Assembly: GCA_003342895.1 (NCBI GenBank)
Contig: PTFA01000111.1
Coordinates: 2,621,607-2,685,606, forward strand
Reading direction: 5' to 3'
Source of the DNA: Casuarius casuarius
Taxonomy: Eukaryota; Chordata; Aves; Casuariiformes; Casuariidae
DNA: 64,000 bases
A program made the position numbers and the translations under genes. The notes below the pieces were generated by a model. The model searched no databases, was not told where the DNA came from, and saw only the letters and a program-made list of their open reading frames with translations. Shown one piece after another: positions 24,601 to 37,800 of this stretch. How positions within the stretch are numbered: position 1 is the first letter of the stretch; every line of letters begins with the position of its first letter.

Positions 24601-24844
24601 CATTTTGCTGACTTGCCTTTGTAGAGATGAGAGATTACTTCCCCATTTGCACTCTCTCACAGCATTTCCATGAATGACCTGGAAGTTGTTCCCTCATATC
24701 AATCTCCCTTCCAGATGCTGTTTTATCCTCAAACTGGAACGTAGTTCAAAGCCTATCGTAAAACTAGTAAATCTGTACATCAGTCCTGTTCAGTGTAGTT
24801 CAACATCAGCCTGTTAAGTGTTTGTGTATTGGTTTTGTTTGGTC
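21601..24844. other. Non-coding DNA, nothing recognised
   Basis: AT-rich. The longest open frame is 119 codons on the minus strand (22182-22541), with no recognisable feature. No repeat family was identified. Confidence 0.55.
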
Positions 24845-24867
24845 TTTTTTTTTTTTTTTTTTTTTTT
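24845..24867 (-). repeat. Poly-T run (23 nt)
   Basis: Uninterrupted T on the plus strand. It could be the A-tail of a minus-strand retroposed sequence, but no body could be recognised on its upstream (right-hand) side and no flanking duplication was seen. Confidence 0.85.
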
Positions 24868-26260
24868 GAAATCTTAAACCTCAAGAAATAGGGGCCTTCA
24901 GTGCTTGAGCAACTCACCTGCATTTTGGAAGTTCCTGCTAATATCAGTTATAGTGCTACCAGCTGATATTCTGCATAATACATTGGAAATGGGGTATGTG
25001 CATCAGTCTTACAAAGAGGAAGTTGAAAAAGGTTTTCCCAACCTTTATTCTGGCATCCTAGCCTAGAGCTACCTCAAAACCAGAAGAAACTGTAGGGGAA
25101 AGACACTGCAGAGCCCCGCAAGCCAGGATCCCATGCTTGGCTTTCATTAGATCAGGGAAAGCCACACAGAAACTGAAACTTTGGTATTGATATATCTTCT
25201 AGATTTGTCAAGTGGCCCAAAGGATGTGAATGAATGATCAGCAGTTTGTCTGGAAGCCTGACTGTGACAGGGCACGTCTGAACTATCTTGACTCAGCAGC
25301 TGTCACTAGAGACAGGTCTGACAGGGCATATTTCCAGCTATCCTCAACCAAAGAGCAATCTCCTTATCTCAAGAAGACTACAGATCAAAATCCATGTTTA
25401 TTCTGAACAGAGATGAAAAACTTTAGGTCTAGCACTACCTTACACTGTTAAGATCTGTGACTGGCATATATTTATCTTTGGATAAATATAGACCAGAGCC
25501 AGGCTGGTCCATGCACCGGACTGAATCAATATGGGTACATTCATATGGTTTTCATCAGTTGAAGCCTGAAAATCATCAGTGCCTATCCTTCCTTCGGCAT
25601 TGCCTAATTTGAAATTCTAGCAAATGTTCTTATAAACAGCTTACCTGCAGCTGAGCCCTGATCAGCACACATTGAGTGCTGGGTTTTTGTTTAATCTGTG
25701 ACAGTGGTGACATAAATCAAATAAAAGACACTCCTAGACCTGAAGTGCTTTTATGTAGCAAAATGTAAAATAATGTAATAAATAAGATAAGAATGTGTAA
25801 ACATGGACAAACATAAAAATGATAATGCTTGGAAATATAGTCTTTTTAGTAAATAATAAAGAAAAAAGGAAAATTGTTAATCAGGATGAGCAAAAATAAG
25901 CTTTGTATTGNTGTCAAAAGGCATTGATCTTGTCTGTGTTTAGTAATTCTTTTTCAGGAGATGAATACTGTGCTTTTGTTTCTTATTTAAAATCTATGCT
26001 CATTAATACTTTTCTAGCAGCTCACTGCCAAACAGAAAGTTGGCCTTTTAATCACGAAAAAACTAACGCCAAAAAGGTATTCTGATTTCCACTGTAACAA
26101 AGGCATCATAGATATCACACAGTATTACTCAGTATTTAGAATTTCAGTAATTTGCATTACTGAAAAGTATAGCCAAGGGCTGGGTTGTGTTTCATTTTTT
26201 CCCTATTACTTTATATTTGCTTTTTAAATATCGTTCCAGCTCATATGAGCAGTGAAGAAA
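24868..26260. other. Non-coding DNA with short repeats
   Basis: No gene is visible. It contains a perfect 10-bp inverted repeat (25467-25490) and a degenerate duplication of about 54 bp, marked by TGACAGGGCA at 25265-25274 and again at 25319-25328. Confidence 0.5.
25467..25490. repeat. Perfect 10-bp inverted repeat, 4-nt loop
   Basis: TATATTTATC (25467-25476), loop TTTG, then the exact reverse complement GATAAATATA (25481-25490). The stem is AT-rich. No T-run or gene boundary accompanies it, so no function is assigned. Confidence 0.75.
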
Positions 26261-29065
26261 TTACACAGAATCACACAAAATGGTTGAGGCTGGAAGGGAC
26301 CTCTGGAGATCATCTATTCAAACCCCCTGCTCAAGCAGGGTCACCCGGAGCACGTTGCACAGGATCGTGTCCTGGCGGGTTTTGAATATCTCCAGAAAAG
26401 GAGACTCCACAACCTCTCTGGGCAACCTGTTCCAGTGCTCTGTCACCCTCACAGNAAAGACGTTTTTCCTCATATTCAGATGGAACTGCCTGTGTTTCAC
26501 TTTGTGCCTGTTGCCTCTTGTCCTGTCGCTGGGGACCACTGAAGAGAGTCTGGCCCCACCCTCTTGACACCTTCCCTCAAGGTATTTGTACTCATTGATA
26601 AGATTCCCCCCTCAGTCTTCTCTTCTCCAGGCTGAACAGGCCCAGCTCTCTCAGCCTTTCCTCATAGGAGAGATGCTGCAGTCGCCTAATCATCTTCGTA
26701 GCCCCACGCTGGGCTCACTGCAGTAGCTCCATGTCTCTCCTGTACTGGGGAGCCCAGAATTGGACACAGCACTGCAGATGTGGCCTCACCAGGGCTGAGG
26801 AGAGGGGGAAGGAGTACCTCCCTCCACCCGCTGGCCACACTCTTCCTAATGCACCCCAGGATACCCTTGGCCTTTTTGGCCACAAGGCCACATTGCTGGC
26901 TGGTGCTTAACTTGTTGTCCACCGGGACTGCCAGGTCCTTCTCCACAGAGCTGCTTTCCAGCAGGTCAACCCCCAGCCTGTACTGGGGCATGGGGTTATT
27001 GTTCCCCAGGTGCAGGAGCCTGCACTTGCCTTTATTGAACTTCATGAGGTTCCTCTCCATCCAACTCTCCAGCCTNTCCAGGTCTCTCTGAATGGCAGCA
27101 CAGCCCTCTGCCGTATCAGCCGCTCCTCCCGGTTTTGTACCATCATCAAACTTGCTGAGGAGGCACTCCATCCCTTCATCCAGATCATTGATGACTAAGT
27201 TGAACAAGACTGGACCCAGTACTGACCCCTGGGGGACACCACTAGCTATAGGCCTCCAACTAGACTGCGCCACTGATCACAACCCTCTGAGCTCTGCCAT
27301 TCAGACGGTTGTCAGTCCACCTCACTGTCCACTCATCTATCCCCCACTTCCTGAGCTTGCCTATGAGAATGTTATGGGAGACAGTGTCAAAAGCCTTGCT
27401 GAAGTCAAGGGAGACAACATCCACTGCTCTCCCCTCACCTACCCAGGCAGTCATTCCATCACAGAAGGCTCTCAGGTTGCTTAAGCATGATTTCCCCTTG
27501 GCGAATCCATGCTGACGCCTCCTGATCACCTTCTTTTCCTCCACATGCTTAGAGATGACCTCCAGGATGAGCTACTCCATCACCTTTCCAGGGATGGAGG
27601 TGAGGCTGACTGGCCTGTAGTTTCCTGAGTCCTCCTTCTTGCCCTTTTGGAAAACCCGAGTGACATTGGCTTTCCTCAGGCACCTCTCCTGTTCTCCATG
27701 ACCTTTCAAGGATGATGGAGAGTGGCCTAGCAGTAACATCCACCAGCTCCCTCAGCACTCGTGGGTGCATCCCATCAGGGCCCATGGATTTGTGGGTGTC
27801 AGGTTTGCCTAAATGATCTCTAACCTGATCCTCCTTGACCAAGGGAAAGTCTTCCTTTCTCCAGACTTTCTCTCTTGTCTCCAGGGTCTGGGATTCCTGA
27901 GGGCTGGCCTTAGCAGTGAAGACTGAAGCAAAGAAGGCATTCAGGAACTCTGCCTTCTCGATATCCTTTGTCACCAGGGCACCCACCCCATTCAGCAGCA
28001 GGCCCACATTTTCCCTAGTCTTCCTTTTGCTACTGATGTATTTGAAGAAGCCCTTCTTGTTGTCCTTGANNTCCCTCACCAGATTTAATTCCAAATGGGC
28101 CTTAGCCTTCCTCGTCACATGCCTGCATACTCTGACAACGTTCCAGTATTGCTCCCAAGTGTCCCGTCCCTTCTTCCACATTCTTCCTTCTTCTGTTTGA
28201 GTTTTGCCAGGAGCTCATCCATGCAGGTCTCCTGCCCCCTTTGCTTGACTTCTCACTCATAGGGATGCAGCGACATTGAGCTTGGAGGAAGTGATGCTTG
28301 AATATTAACCAGCTCTCTTGGACCCTCCTTCCTTCTAGGGCCCTAACCCACGGGATTCCTCCAAGTAGGTCCCTGAAGAGGCCCAAGTTTGCTCTCCTGA
28401 AGTCCAGGGTTGCCATCCTCCTTATTGCCCTGCTTCCTCCTCACAGGATCCTGAACTCCACCATCTCATGCTCACTGCAGCCAAGGCTGCCCCCAACCTT
28501 CGCATCTCCAACCAGTTCTTCTTTGTTTGTTAGTGCAAGGTCCAGCAGCACACCTCTCCTCGTGGGCTTCTGCACCACCTGTGTCAAAAAGTTGTCATCA
28601 ATGCTCTGCAGGAACCTCCTGGACTGTTTGTGCCTAGCTGTGTTATCTTTCCAGCAGATATCAGGGTGGTTCAAGTCCCCCACGAGAACCAGGGCCTGTG
28701 ATCATGAGGCTACTTCCAGCTGTCTGTAGAAGGCCTCCTCAACTTCCTCTTCCTGATCAGGTGGCCTGTAGCAAACATCTAGAACAGTGTCACCCATGTT
28801 AGCCTGCCCTTTAATCCTCACCCATAAGCTCTTGACTCATTCTTCATCCACCCCTAGGCCTAGCTTGATACATTCCAGTTCCTTTCTCACATAAAGAGCA
28901 ACTCCAGCACCTCGCCTTCCTGGCCTGTCTTTCCTAAAAAGCATGTATCCATCCATGACAGCATTCCAGTCATCTGAGCTATCCCACTGTGTCTCTGTAA
29001 TTGCAATGAGATCATGGCCCCTGCACACAGATCTCTAATTCCTCCTGTTTATTCCCCATGCTGCG
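26261..29065 (-). mobile_element. CR1 LINE, avian type, 5'-truncated
   Basis: The minus strand holds about 2.8 kb of a non-LTR retrotransposon of the CR1 clade; complete members are about 4.5 kb. The 3' end at 26261-26280 reads on the plus strand as CACAGAAT followed by CACACAAAAT, a degenerate form of the CR1 terminal 8-mer repeats, then GGTTGAGGCTGGAAGGGACC. ORF2 covers almost everything upstream. The 5' end falls inside the endonuclease region near 29065, just beyond CCCCATGCTGCG on the plus strand, so 5' UTR, ORF1 and the start of ORF2 are missing, as is usual for CR1. No target-site duplication was seen, also usual for CR1. The copy is clearly younger than the relics at 18.4, 42.8 and 60.3 kb because long protein stretches are still readable. 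Confidence 0.95.
26318..29060 (-). pseudogene. CR1 ORF2 remnant: endonuclease and reverse transcriptase, inactivated
   Basis: In living elements this protein nicks target DNA (AP-type endonuclease) and copies the element RNA (reverse transcriptase). Pieces in order on the minus strand: endonuclease middle (29028-28837, MDGYMLFRKDRPGRRGAGVA), endonuclease end (28683-28441, starting GDLNHPDICW and ending near GCSEHEMVEF), linker (28416-28102), start of reverse transcriptase (28181-27549, [14 protein letters not shown]), palm with catalytic motif A LDFSKAFDTVSH (27544-27260), palm motifs [14 protein letters not shown] and [11 protein letters not shown] plus thumb (27273-26686), and the C-terminus (26539-26318, VTEHWNRLPREVVE). 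The pieces use changing frames, so at least four frameshifts are needed, with in-frame stops between some pieces. The motif normally F/Y-A-D-D reads FDDG, losing the second catalytic Asp; the endonuclease SDH reads SEH. Three ambiguous positions also fall inside. The copy is dead. Confidence 0.92.
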
Positions 29066-32000
29066 TTTACCTCCTCCATTTCATGAGGAATATTGAAACT
29101 TGATTTATTTTTTACACAAATCAAGTAATGCTATATTTACTGCTCTGCAAGGTTAAATTCTTTACATGGCAATATTTTAGAATTATATATCACTGACATA
29201 TAGGTCACTACATCAAAATGAATGGTTACTCCACCTGAGAATATTGAGATTATACTTATGTAACTCTAAAATAAATTTCAATACAGACAAAAATAATATT
29301 AAATTATGGCAGTAATTTGTACTTGTGTTCCAATTTTATCCTTGCACCTCACAAAGTTGTAACAAATGTTGAAAAAGGGGACAATAATATTGAGGAGTAT
29401 TTTTCCATTAGTGACAATATGCTTTAGATTAGGACCTATGGCAAAATTTTGTTCTGTGAAATGTTTAGGCTTTAAAGAGGAAAAACACATGGAAACTTCT
29501 GTAACTTCATAGAATTGCTTTTTGGAAGGTAAGGCATGGAAAGCAGAAAAGATGCTTATTGTTCACACACTTTCATATTTTGCTTAATTTTATTTACCTA
29601 CTTTTTGACAGATAACAGAGATCCATTGTAATAATTTTTCCATTGACCCTAGACTTTACATCAGGCCATTAGGTAATGGAGGTATTTAGTTTCTTGCGTA
29701 TTTTTTTAATTATTACTTGAAACTTTTCATCCAGAAATCTGTGTAGCCTGCTGAGCTGCGGCCTGGTACATGCTTTATGACATAGATCTGTGTCAAAGCA
29801 ACCACAGTGTTTGCTGATGTGCAGGCACTATGTTTCAGTGTTGACTTGGTTACAGTGCGTTGACTCATGTCTCAATTCCTCAAAACCTTATATGGTCAAA
29901 TAATACTGCATGTGACCCATTAAAAAATAAGCATTGCCATGCTTTCCTGAAGACAGGGAGCAATCAAAAAAAATTCATTCTTCCTTCATCTCCCACTAGG
30001 TGCTAAGAAACAATATTACAGAGGTGTATCTGTTTATTGACAATAAGAAAAAGTCCCCTTTGGTGGAACGACACTGGATAGTACAGAAGAAGATGCTATA
30101 AGCCAGCTATACCTAGAAGACAGAAAATTTGAGTTCCAGGCCGGGACTGACAGAGCTCATTTAATCCTGGCAGCGTAACTGTTCAGGAGGAGGATCTCAA
30201 ACTTAAACTAGGACAGTGAGAACTGAAATGCAACTTGCAAAGCATGTTATGAAACCACGAGGAAGGAACATTAACAACGGAGTATTGTTCCAGTAATGGG
30301 TGGGTTGTGGACAGTTGATACAGAAGCGAAAAAATTACCATTTCATAGATGCATCAAATTCCATTTTTGCTCCTTTCCAAGCATCTCTGGAAGCCTGCAT
30401 ATCTGTGTATAGTTAAAATTTAAAAAATATGGTTGTGTTATGCAATTTTTTTGCCTTATTTTTTTATACATATCATGAACAAAGAGGGATTTTCAGATCT
30501 GTATATATCCTTATGCTACGGAAGAGCTCAGAACTGAATCCCAGTATTCTAAGTCTTGTATCTGAAACACACCACCGTCTTTCTTGTTCTGTATCCTGGA
30601 AGACTGCTACTCCTAGACAGGTGGGCAGAATGGAAGGAGAGAGAGAGAAAAGCACTCGAGCCCTGATTCAGAAAGGTGTTTCCATACGTATCTTGGATTT
30701 AGGCATCCATCTGAAGTGAACAGAAGATCATGGTGCTTAAATACTGTCAGCTTTCCACCATCTGTGGGTAATGTATTTTGGGAACAGACAATCTATGCCT
30801 TATATCCATGATGGCCAGCAGAATTCTAGCAGCACTGATCATATCAGGCATAGTGAGTTGTTCATGTGGCTATATTGCCTCTGAATCCCAAAAGCAGTAT
30901 GGCTAAGGCTGTGTAGCATTAAAACAAACCTAATGAGCTTCGCTGTGCCTCAGCTGGTCCATGTAAAACCAGATTTAAAGACCTGANCCTAATTCTGGTG
31001 GAGCTAGCTCAGATCCAGAACAGTGCTATTATTCGAACTCTTCCCCTTCATCTTAGTTTAGGAAGAGAGCTCCACAGAAATTGGAGACCTAATGATCATC
31101 AGCTGTGCTTGCCCTGTGAGTCAGATGTGCTCTAATGACCCCCAGCAGTCCAGATCCCTGTGTCCAGATTCCGACGATGTGCTGACTACATGTCAGAAGA
31201 TCTTGGTGTGGACTATCCCTCCACATTTCTGTGTCTTCTTGGTATAGAAATCCAATTCTGCAGAAAAAAAGACATCGTTTCCACCAGAGCCCTGCCCTAG
31301 GGGCCCAGGGGCCCAGAACACAGGGACTGTGTAGACAAACACTGTGTGAATCTGAAAACTGGCAACTCAGCTCTGCACACTCTTCAATTTGCAACATATA
31401 TCTGTACATCTGACATAATTAAATTAAATTGAAATTAAAACTGAAACAGGGANAGAGTCCCTCACTTTCCTATCCTATGGGCCAGGGGAGGTGCTGGAAA
31501 AAACAACAGTGAGTGAAAGTCCTTTTTTGGTGAGGGACAAACATATTATGGGCAATTCCTTCCAGAGCAGTAAGAGGAAACTCTCCACCTAGCTATCATA
31601 TACAAACAGGCATTTTCAAATCATGCTTTTAAGCAGCAATAGGAATGCACTATAAAGCTCAGAACCAGATTTTTCCAAACAGGGAGAAGTGGTAGTACTC
31701 CAATTCAGAACCATCCCTACCTCTTCCATACAAATCTCTGCATATTAGAATAATTTATCAAACTCTGTGGAGAAAGAAGTTTGAGTCTGTTTTTCTTCAT
31801 TTGGCTTGTGAGTGTTTCTCAGATCATGATCAAAACAAACTGTATCCTGCCTCTGTGGAAAATACATTTATACTCAAGATATGCAAAACAGGATATGACA
31901 AAATTCTGGAGAAAAAGTACAGCACTACTGATACATAAGGTTCTGGTATAAATCATTCCTCAGCTCTGGGATTCATGTTGGAAACTGCTCAGATAGATGA

Positions 32001-34681
32001 TTTGATGCTTCTGAACTCTAAAGGAATAAATAGGAAGGAGAACAAAAAAGCACTGATTTACAGTAAAGAAATGAAGTCATGTATTTGTACTGAAAGAGTA
32101 AAGCCCTCATCAGGATCTGTAATTGCAAAGTATAATCTATTTTGGGTTTATATACAATGAGTGACAGAATTATGATATGAAGTTATTTTATCAGAACCTT
32201 CCAATTGTGTCATGTGCTAAAACTTCTTAGTTAATCAGCTAAAATACTGTGTTGTTTTATTTCTTTTTTCCTTCAGCTGCTGTTTCCTAACGTCTGCTGG
32301 TCTTTTGCCTTTAATTTGAAGTTCATTCTTGCATGCTCTTTTTGTTAAAGTAACTTAAAACAGCAGCACTTTTCTCAAGTCCACATTGAAATAGGTAGAA
32401 GAGGTGTATAAAAATTGAAAATATACAAATGGGACATGAACTGCCTCTGACAAAATCATATATGAGAGCTTGATTTATTTTTGATATGGTGTGGGTGCTC
32501 CATAGTTCCTATTATGCTTTTGCCTATAGCTTTGTGATGTTTTATATAAATGCAATAATAAAACCAGGTTTTCGTCTTCTCTGAAATGAAGCATTTCACA
32601 CTAGACAGAACCTGGAGGATGTGCTTATTCCTAAGTAAATGTGACTAAAATTGAAAGTCATTTCACACTGATGAATTAACAGTGTTCATAACCAGTGGAA
32701 GACATCTATCTCACCCACACTGTATACCAGTAAACTATAACATCAGGGCAGATACCATCACTTCCAACTGTGTCTTTTCCTCATAGTAGCAATCTCAAAG
32801 TTTATTCTAAAGAGCAAAACTGTCTTGAAGGAGAGAGGGGCTAACTCAAATGAANAAAGAAAGATCCTAAGAATTAAACAGTTTAGTGATAAGTATTTTA
32901 AGCACTTGGTCCTGGAATTGTACTTAAAAATTAGTTAGGTATTTACACTCCATGAACAGCATTCGAGACCTGGTTAGGTGTCCCCAGAATGGCAATCTGA
33001 AGAGCTCAGTAACTGCTGAGAGTTAATCAAGAGAGACTATTGACTACAGCTGGGTTTCTGCAGTCCCTCTTCTCTTCAGACTGAACGCTCTTGACTTTCA
33101 GCTACAGCATGCACCTCTTTTGACTTGTGATGCAAATTGGAATCACCTACTGAGAGTGGATTTTTCCATCTGTTATATTTGAATTATTAAATAAGGCTGA
33201 CTTTTTTTTTTCTTAAATGCAGCTGTTGCAGTATAAAATAGATGCACTAAATAAGTCTTCAAGAAGCTTGGTTATTCTGCTTCATTGCCCTTCTTTCCTT
33301 CAATAGTTCCAACCTCAATTATCCATCTCCTAGAAAAGTCCCCCTAAGTAAATCTTAGGTAAGGACTCAAGCTTCAAGATTTATCATACCATAGCAACTT
33401 TTTTTCTGGATTAGGTTGAACATGGGTGCCACACTGCTTAAAGCAATCCTGATGTGGCTCTTTTAATTAAGGTGCCTGAAGTCCTGTTTTAGGCTTCAGT
33501 AGCCTTTATCAAATCAAGCACTGAGTACAAGATCATAGTAAGAGTCAAATTTGCTTAAAGCTGCAAAAGATATCAATAGTGATGATTATACATAAAATTG
33601 ATACATTATAAAAAAGTAGGAAAAACATTATTAATATGCAGCAAACAAAATGTATTAATCAAATAAGCTATAAATGCCTGCCTTGTCACATAGCCACAAA
33701 CATTTTATGAAGTTCTAAAAGCTGCAGTGTCTAATGATTACAAGTATTTGCAAGAAAAGCAAGATAATCTTGAGTACAAATTTTAATGAAGAAGCTATGT
33801 TGGCATCCAAATTGCCAAAGGCAGACTGTTCCAGATGTTCAGCTTGCAGGACAGAAGAATTGCTTTTATGGACTCCTCAGTGTTTCCCTCTGTCTTTGTA
33901 TTGATATGTGTTTGGGTGGCAAGGGAAAGCTATGTCATATCTTTCTATTTTCTTTTCTTACACAAGACATTAGACACATTCTCTCCCATGATCTTTGCAG
34001 CTTTTACTGATACGAACATCTCAAAACGTGCTGAGAGAGCAGCTAACAGCAACAGAGTTAATTTCTCCATCAAAATGACTTCATCTATGACACAGACTCC
34101 TCCGTATACTTTTTCTTAATATATAAGATCCATCTTAGAGCAGCAATGGCAATGAGGTTACTACATCTAATATATTGGGCTAAGATGGAGGGGAACTTGT
34201 ATGTAAAGGATGACATTCCAAACACTGGAAAAGGTTCAGCACAACAGAATGTGAGACTACAAGGCTTTATGATCCCTTTGTCATTAGGACACACAAGCCC
34301 ATACAGCCGTAAGGGCCTTGTACCTGAGCATGCACATATTCTTAAAACATTTTTCATCAGCTTCCTAGTTTATGGTTAGGAAAGCTGAGCTGAAGTGACT
34401 TTTCCAAACCACATTTTTGAAACAGATTTCCCCATTCTTCTCCACAGCGTATATTCACATCCAATGCATCTTCTTTTCTTACGTTTGCTTTTATCAATAA
34501 TTCACATGCCAGAATTGTAGCAACTCCATTTCCTTGTTTATTTTTCAGACTTGGTTGCTGTTACCTTCTTTTGTTTACTTCAGTCCCTCTCGTATTACCA
34601 GGAGATGTCAAAACCCTTTCATAGCTTATAAACCAAAAGGAGAAGCTGAACTCTTCCAGTCTGAACTCTTGCATATAAGAG
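29066..34681. other. Non-coding DNA, nothing recognised
   Basis: AT-rich sequence. The longest open frames are about 96-106 codons (30429-30719 + and 31089-31409 -) with no family resemblance. No repeat element was recognised. Confidence 0.55.
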
Positions 34682-34803
34682 GATAGATAAATAGACAGAC
34701 AGACAGACAGACAGACAGATAGATATAGAGGAAGAAAGGAAGGGAGGGAGGGAGGGAGCGAGGAAGAGAAAGAGAAAGAGGAAGAAAGAGCAAGCAAGAA
34801 AGA
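34682..34803. repeat. Compound GATA/GACA/GGGA/GAAA microsatellite
   Basis: A GATA-like start leads to GACA units at 34694-34719, a short GATA stretch, then homopurine runs of 32 nt (34727-34758, GGGA units) and 31 nt (34760-34790, GAAA/GAGGAA units), with AAGC units at the end. The reverse strand is open here, but the product is Ser/Leu-rich low-complexity sequence, so it is not a gene. Confidence 0.92.
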
Positions 34804-37800
34804 ATAAATTGTGGATATTATTGCAGATGTATTACATTACATAATTTCCTTTGAAAAAAAGTCTGTCTTTATATTCATATACAGAACTTGCTTTTGACCT
34901 AAGTAATAAATATATCTTCATAATACAAATGTAAAAAGTTATCTTCAGGGTTATTAAATAAACATTTTACAGCAGTTTACAGCATTCTGGCATTGGTTAT
35001 AGTCGAACAGTGAGTCAGTAATAGAATAAGAGCATGCTGCAGAAAACTTGCAGCCAATGGACAATATATTTCATATAATCTATATTTTTTCTTTATATTG
35101 GCGGGAAGAAAATATGAGGAGTGTTTCTTGTGTTATATCAGTCTTTGCTTTTAACCTGCCTTTCTTTTACAAGATTAAAAGAAATTCAGTGTCTCCTCTT
35201 AGTATTCAATCTTCCAATGTTAAAAGACAGAATGAAACAAGCTAACTCATTAGTATGACAGTTAAGATGACTTATGTTCAGTTAAGGATTGTTAATTTTG
35301 GCTTGTAATCACCACTCACAATTAAATAGAAGAAAACCCCTATTGTTTCAAAACTTTAGTTTTCTCTCCATTTTGCACACTAGTCTTTACACCTTTCCAG
35401 CTCTGACTCCTGATTCCATGTTTATTGTCTTCAAACTCCCCAGGGCACCCGGACATCCTGGCAGTCTCCCACCCTCGTGTCCAAGCTCTCTCTGCTTCAA
35501 CTCTTTCTGTCCAATGTCCCAGAGGCCCTGGCCTGGCTCAGGACCTCAGATGCACCTTCATGAGACTTCCCAAGGTCAGTAGTTACTGAGCGAAGACTCT
35601 GACCAGAAATGTCCAGTGTGGATGGAAATGAATGAATGCCTTGGTGCACAGAAAGCACTTGCTGTGGAGAAAGCTCAGTGCAGTATGGGTAGTGTCTTCC
35701 ATTACAGGATGGTCTCTCCATCACCAGAACACCTTCTAAAGCCTCAGAGGAGCCATGATACTTATTCTGAGAAAAATGTAATAACCAGATCACTTTAAAT
35801 TGGCAACTAGAAAATGAATAACTGTTAAAAGCCTTAATTCAGCTCACAGCTGGAAGTCTCAGAATCTCTTCTTGGTTTTCAGGTGTGTATATGCATTTTT
35901 AATGGTTTTAGTCTGCAAAGGAGAATATCAATAAAAAAAAAAGAAAGATTTTGGGTGTTAGTGGAAAACCCAGCTTCCCGTAAATCTATTAGTTCAGTTT
36001 TCTGTGAGCATGTGAATGTTTTGCAGATCTTGAATATGGTATGACCAAGGGATTTGTATTAAATCATGATATGTCAGCAGCCTCCAGCCTTCTCTCTCCT
36101 GCTTCTGACTGGGAGGGTTGAGATGTGAGAGCGAAAATGGAATTTGACTTCTCGTAATGTCTCACACTGCAATGGAGGGTAGTGTTTTATATACATATAT
36201 TATAAAATCCTCCTTTCCACTTGATTTGGAGATATTATATAATCCTGCATGTCTGAAAATAAGTTCTTTTAAATAATTAAATTGAGAAGCTGTGCTGTAG
36301 GATGTATATGTTCAAAAAGTGATGGAACAAAATAAAGGAAGAAAATAATGTGGTGATAGTAATTAAATTCAAAATAACACCTCTACTGCATAAAAATCTT
36401 GGACCTCCAACTTGATCCACAACTGCAGCTTTTTTTCAGAAGCAGGTTAGAGAGTGACCAAACATACAATTTCCCTGGCCAACCTGATAGTATGGCAACT
36501 TCAGAGGGTAAAGTGACTACAGGCATCGTAGGACTCAATCTTCACCAACAGCAGCCAATCTTTCTGACTACACCCATTGTAGGACTTCATTATAACACCA
36601 AGTTTTTAATGAAAATCAACCAAATCTGCTGTTCAGTGTAATCCAAGTCCCTCAGTGTTAGTGGGAAAACTCTCATCAGCTTCTCTGGATTTGCAGCAGG
36701 CTCACAGTTTATTGAGTGCTGACTGCATCTGTGTTCTTTGGGAGCTATTTGTAGCAAAACCAAACATTGAGCTTGTAGACTAGAACCATGGTGGTCTCCT
36801 CAAAAAAGACATGGTGCATGAAGAACTGCAACATCTTCCTGAAATGTGGCATGCATTTTTGAGATTTTGTCTTCCACTGAAATCATTTTGTGAGAAAGGA
36901 AAGTTGTATTCCTACATGTGACAAATTTGCAGAAAAATAAATAATTTCAAATTTAGATTTCTTTTTATATGCAGAAGGGTTTAATCAACAGGATCCTTTA
37001 TGTGTGTGTTAAAAGACTAACAGCACTGGTGTGCAGAGGCATGATGCATAATACAGCAGTGATTTGTTTATAATCTTCAGATTCGTATACAATTTAAAGC
37101 TCATTGAATTTTCCGATTTCTTTGTAGTGATTGGATACATTTTCAAGTAGCTGTTCAGCAGCACTATACCTTCAGTTTGATCTTGAGTTCTATCTGATCT
37201 GTTGCTTTTGTGTTCTTTTTAAAATAATTTCTTTCTTTTTTATGAATATTTGAATTATTTTCCCATTTTTATGTAGTCTCATGAATTCTGCTTCAGATTG
37301 GTTGTAGATCTTGAGCACTACATTTATTATTGGTGCCAAGGGTGTCTCTTCAGTNGCTTGATTTTATGATATATGATAGTGCTGTTAATAGCTTATACAT
37401 TCTCATTTGCNTACCATATGTGGACATTTCTTTTCAGTTCTTCACACATATCTGGTGGTAATTAGTGAAGAACACAGTCAAAAATGTGTCGGGTGTATTT
37501 AGTTCTTTCTGTTGATGAAATGTTGCAGTTTGCTACATTTTCAGATTCGTTATTCATTATTTATAATTATTCATCAAATATCTTCTGAGAATTCTGTCTA
37601 CCTCCTCTGGTGTTGCTGAGAGTATTCATTACTCAAAAGCAAGCTGACTTTCTAGGGTGCATAAATAGTAATATTTCTATTCTTCAGTTAAAAAGCAGAT
37701 TCCAGAATGTTTTCCCTTGCAATAGCTGAAATTTAGCACATTGAGTTTAATTTTGAAAATATGCTGCAACACAGGTTTAGCATTCACTTTTTCAACAAAT

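Noticed and set aside
26780..28729. Plus-strand open frames of 94-143 codons over the CR1
   Set aside because: They are antisense shadows of CR1 ORF2.
34561..34797. 78-codon minus-strand Ser/Leu-rich frame
   Set aside because: Translation of the compound GACA/GGGA microsatellite.
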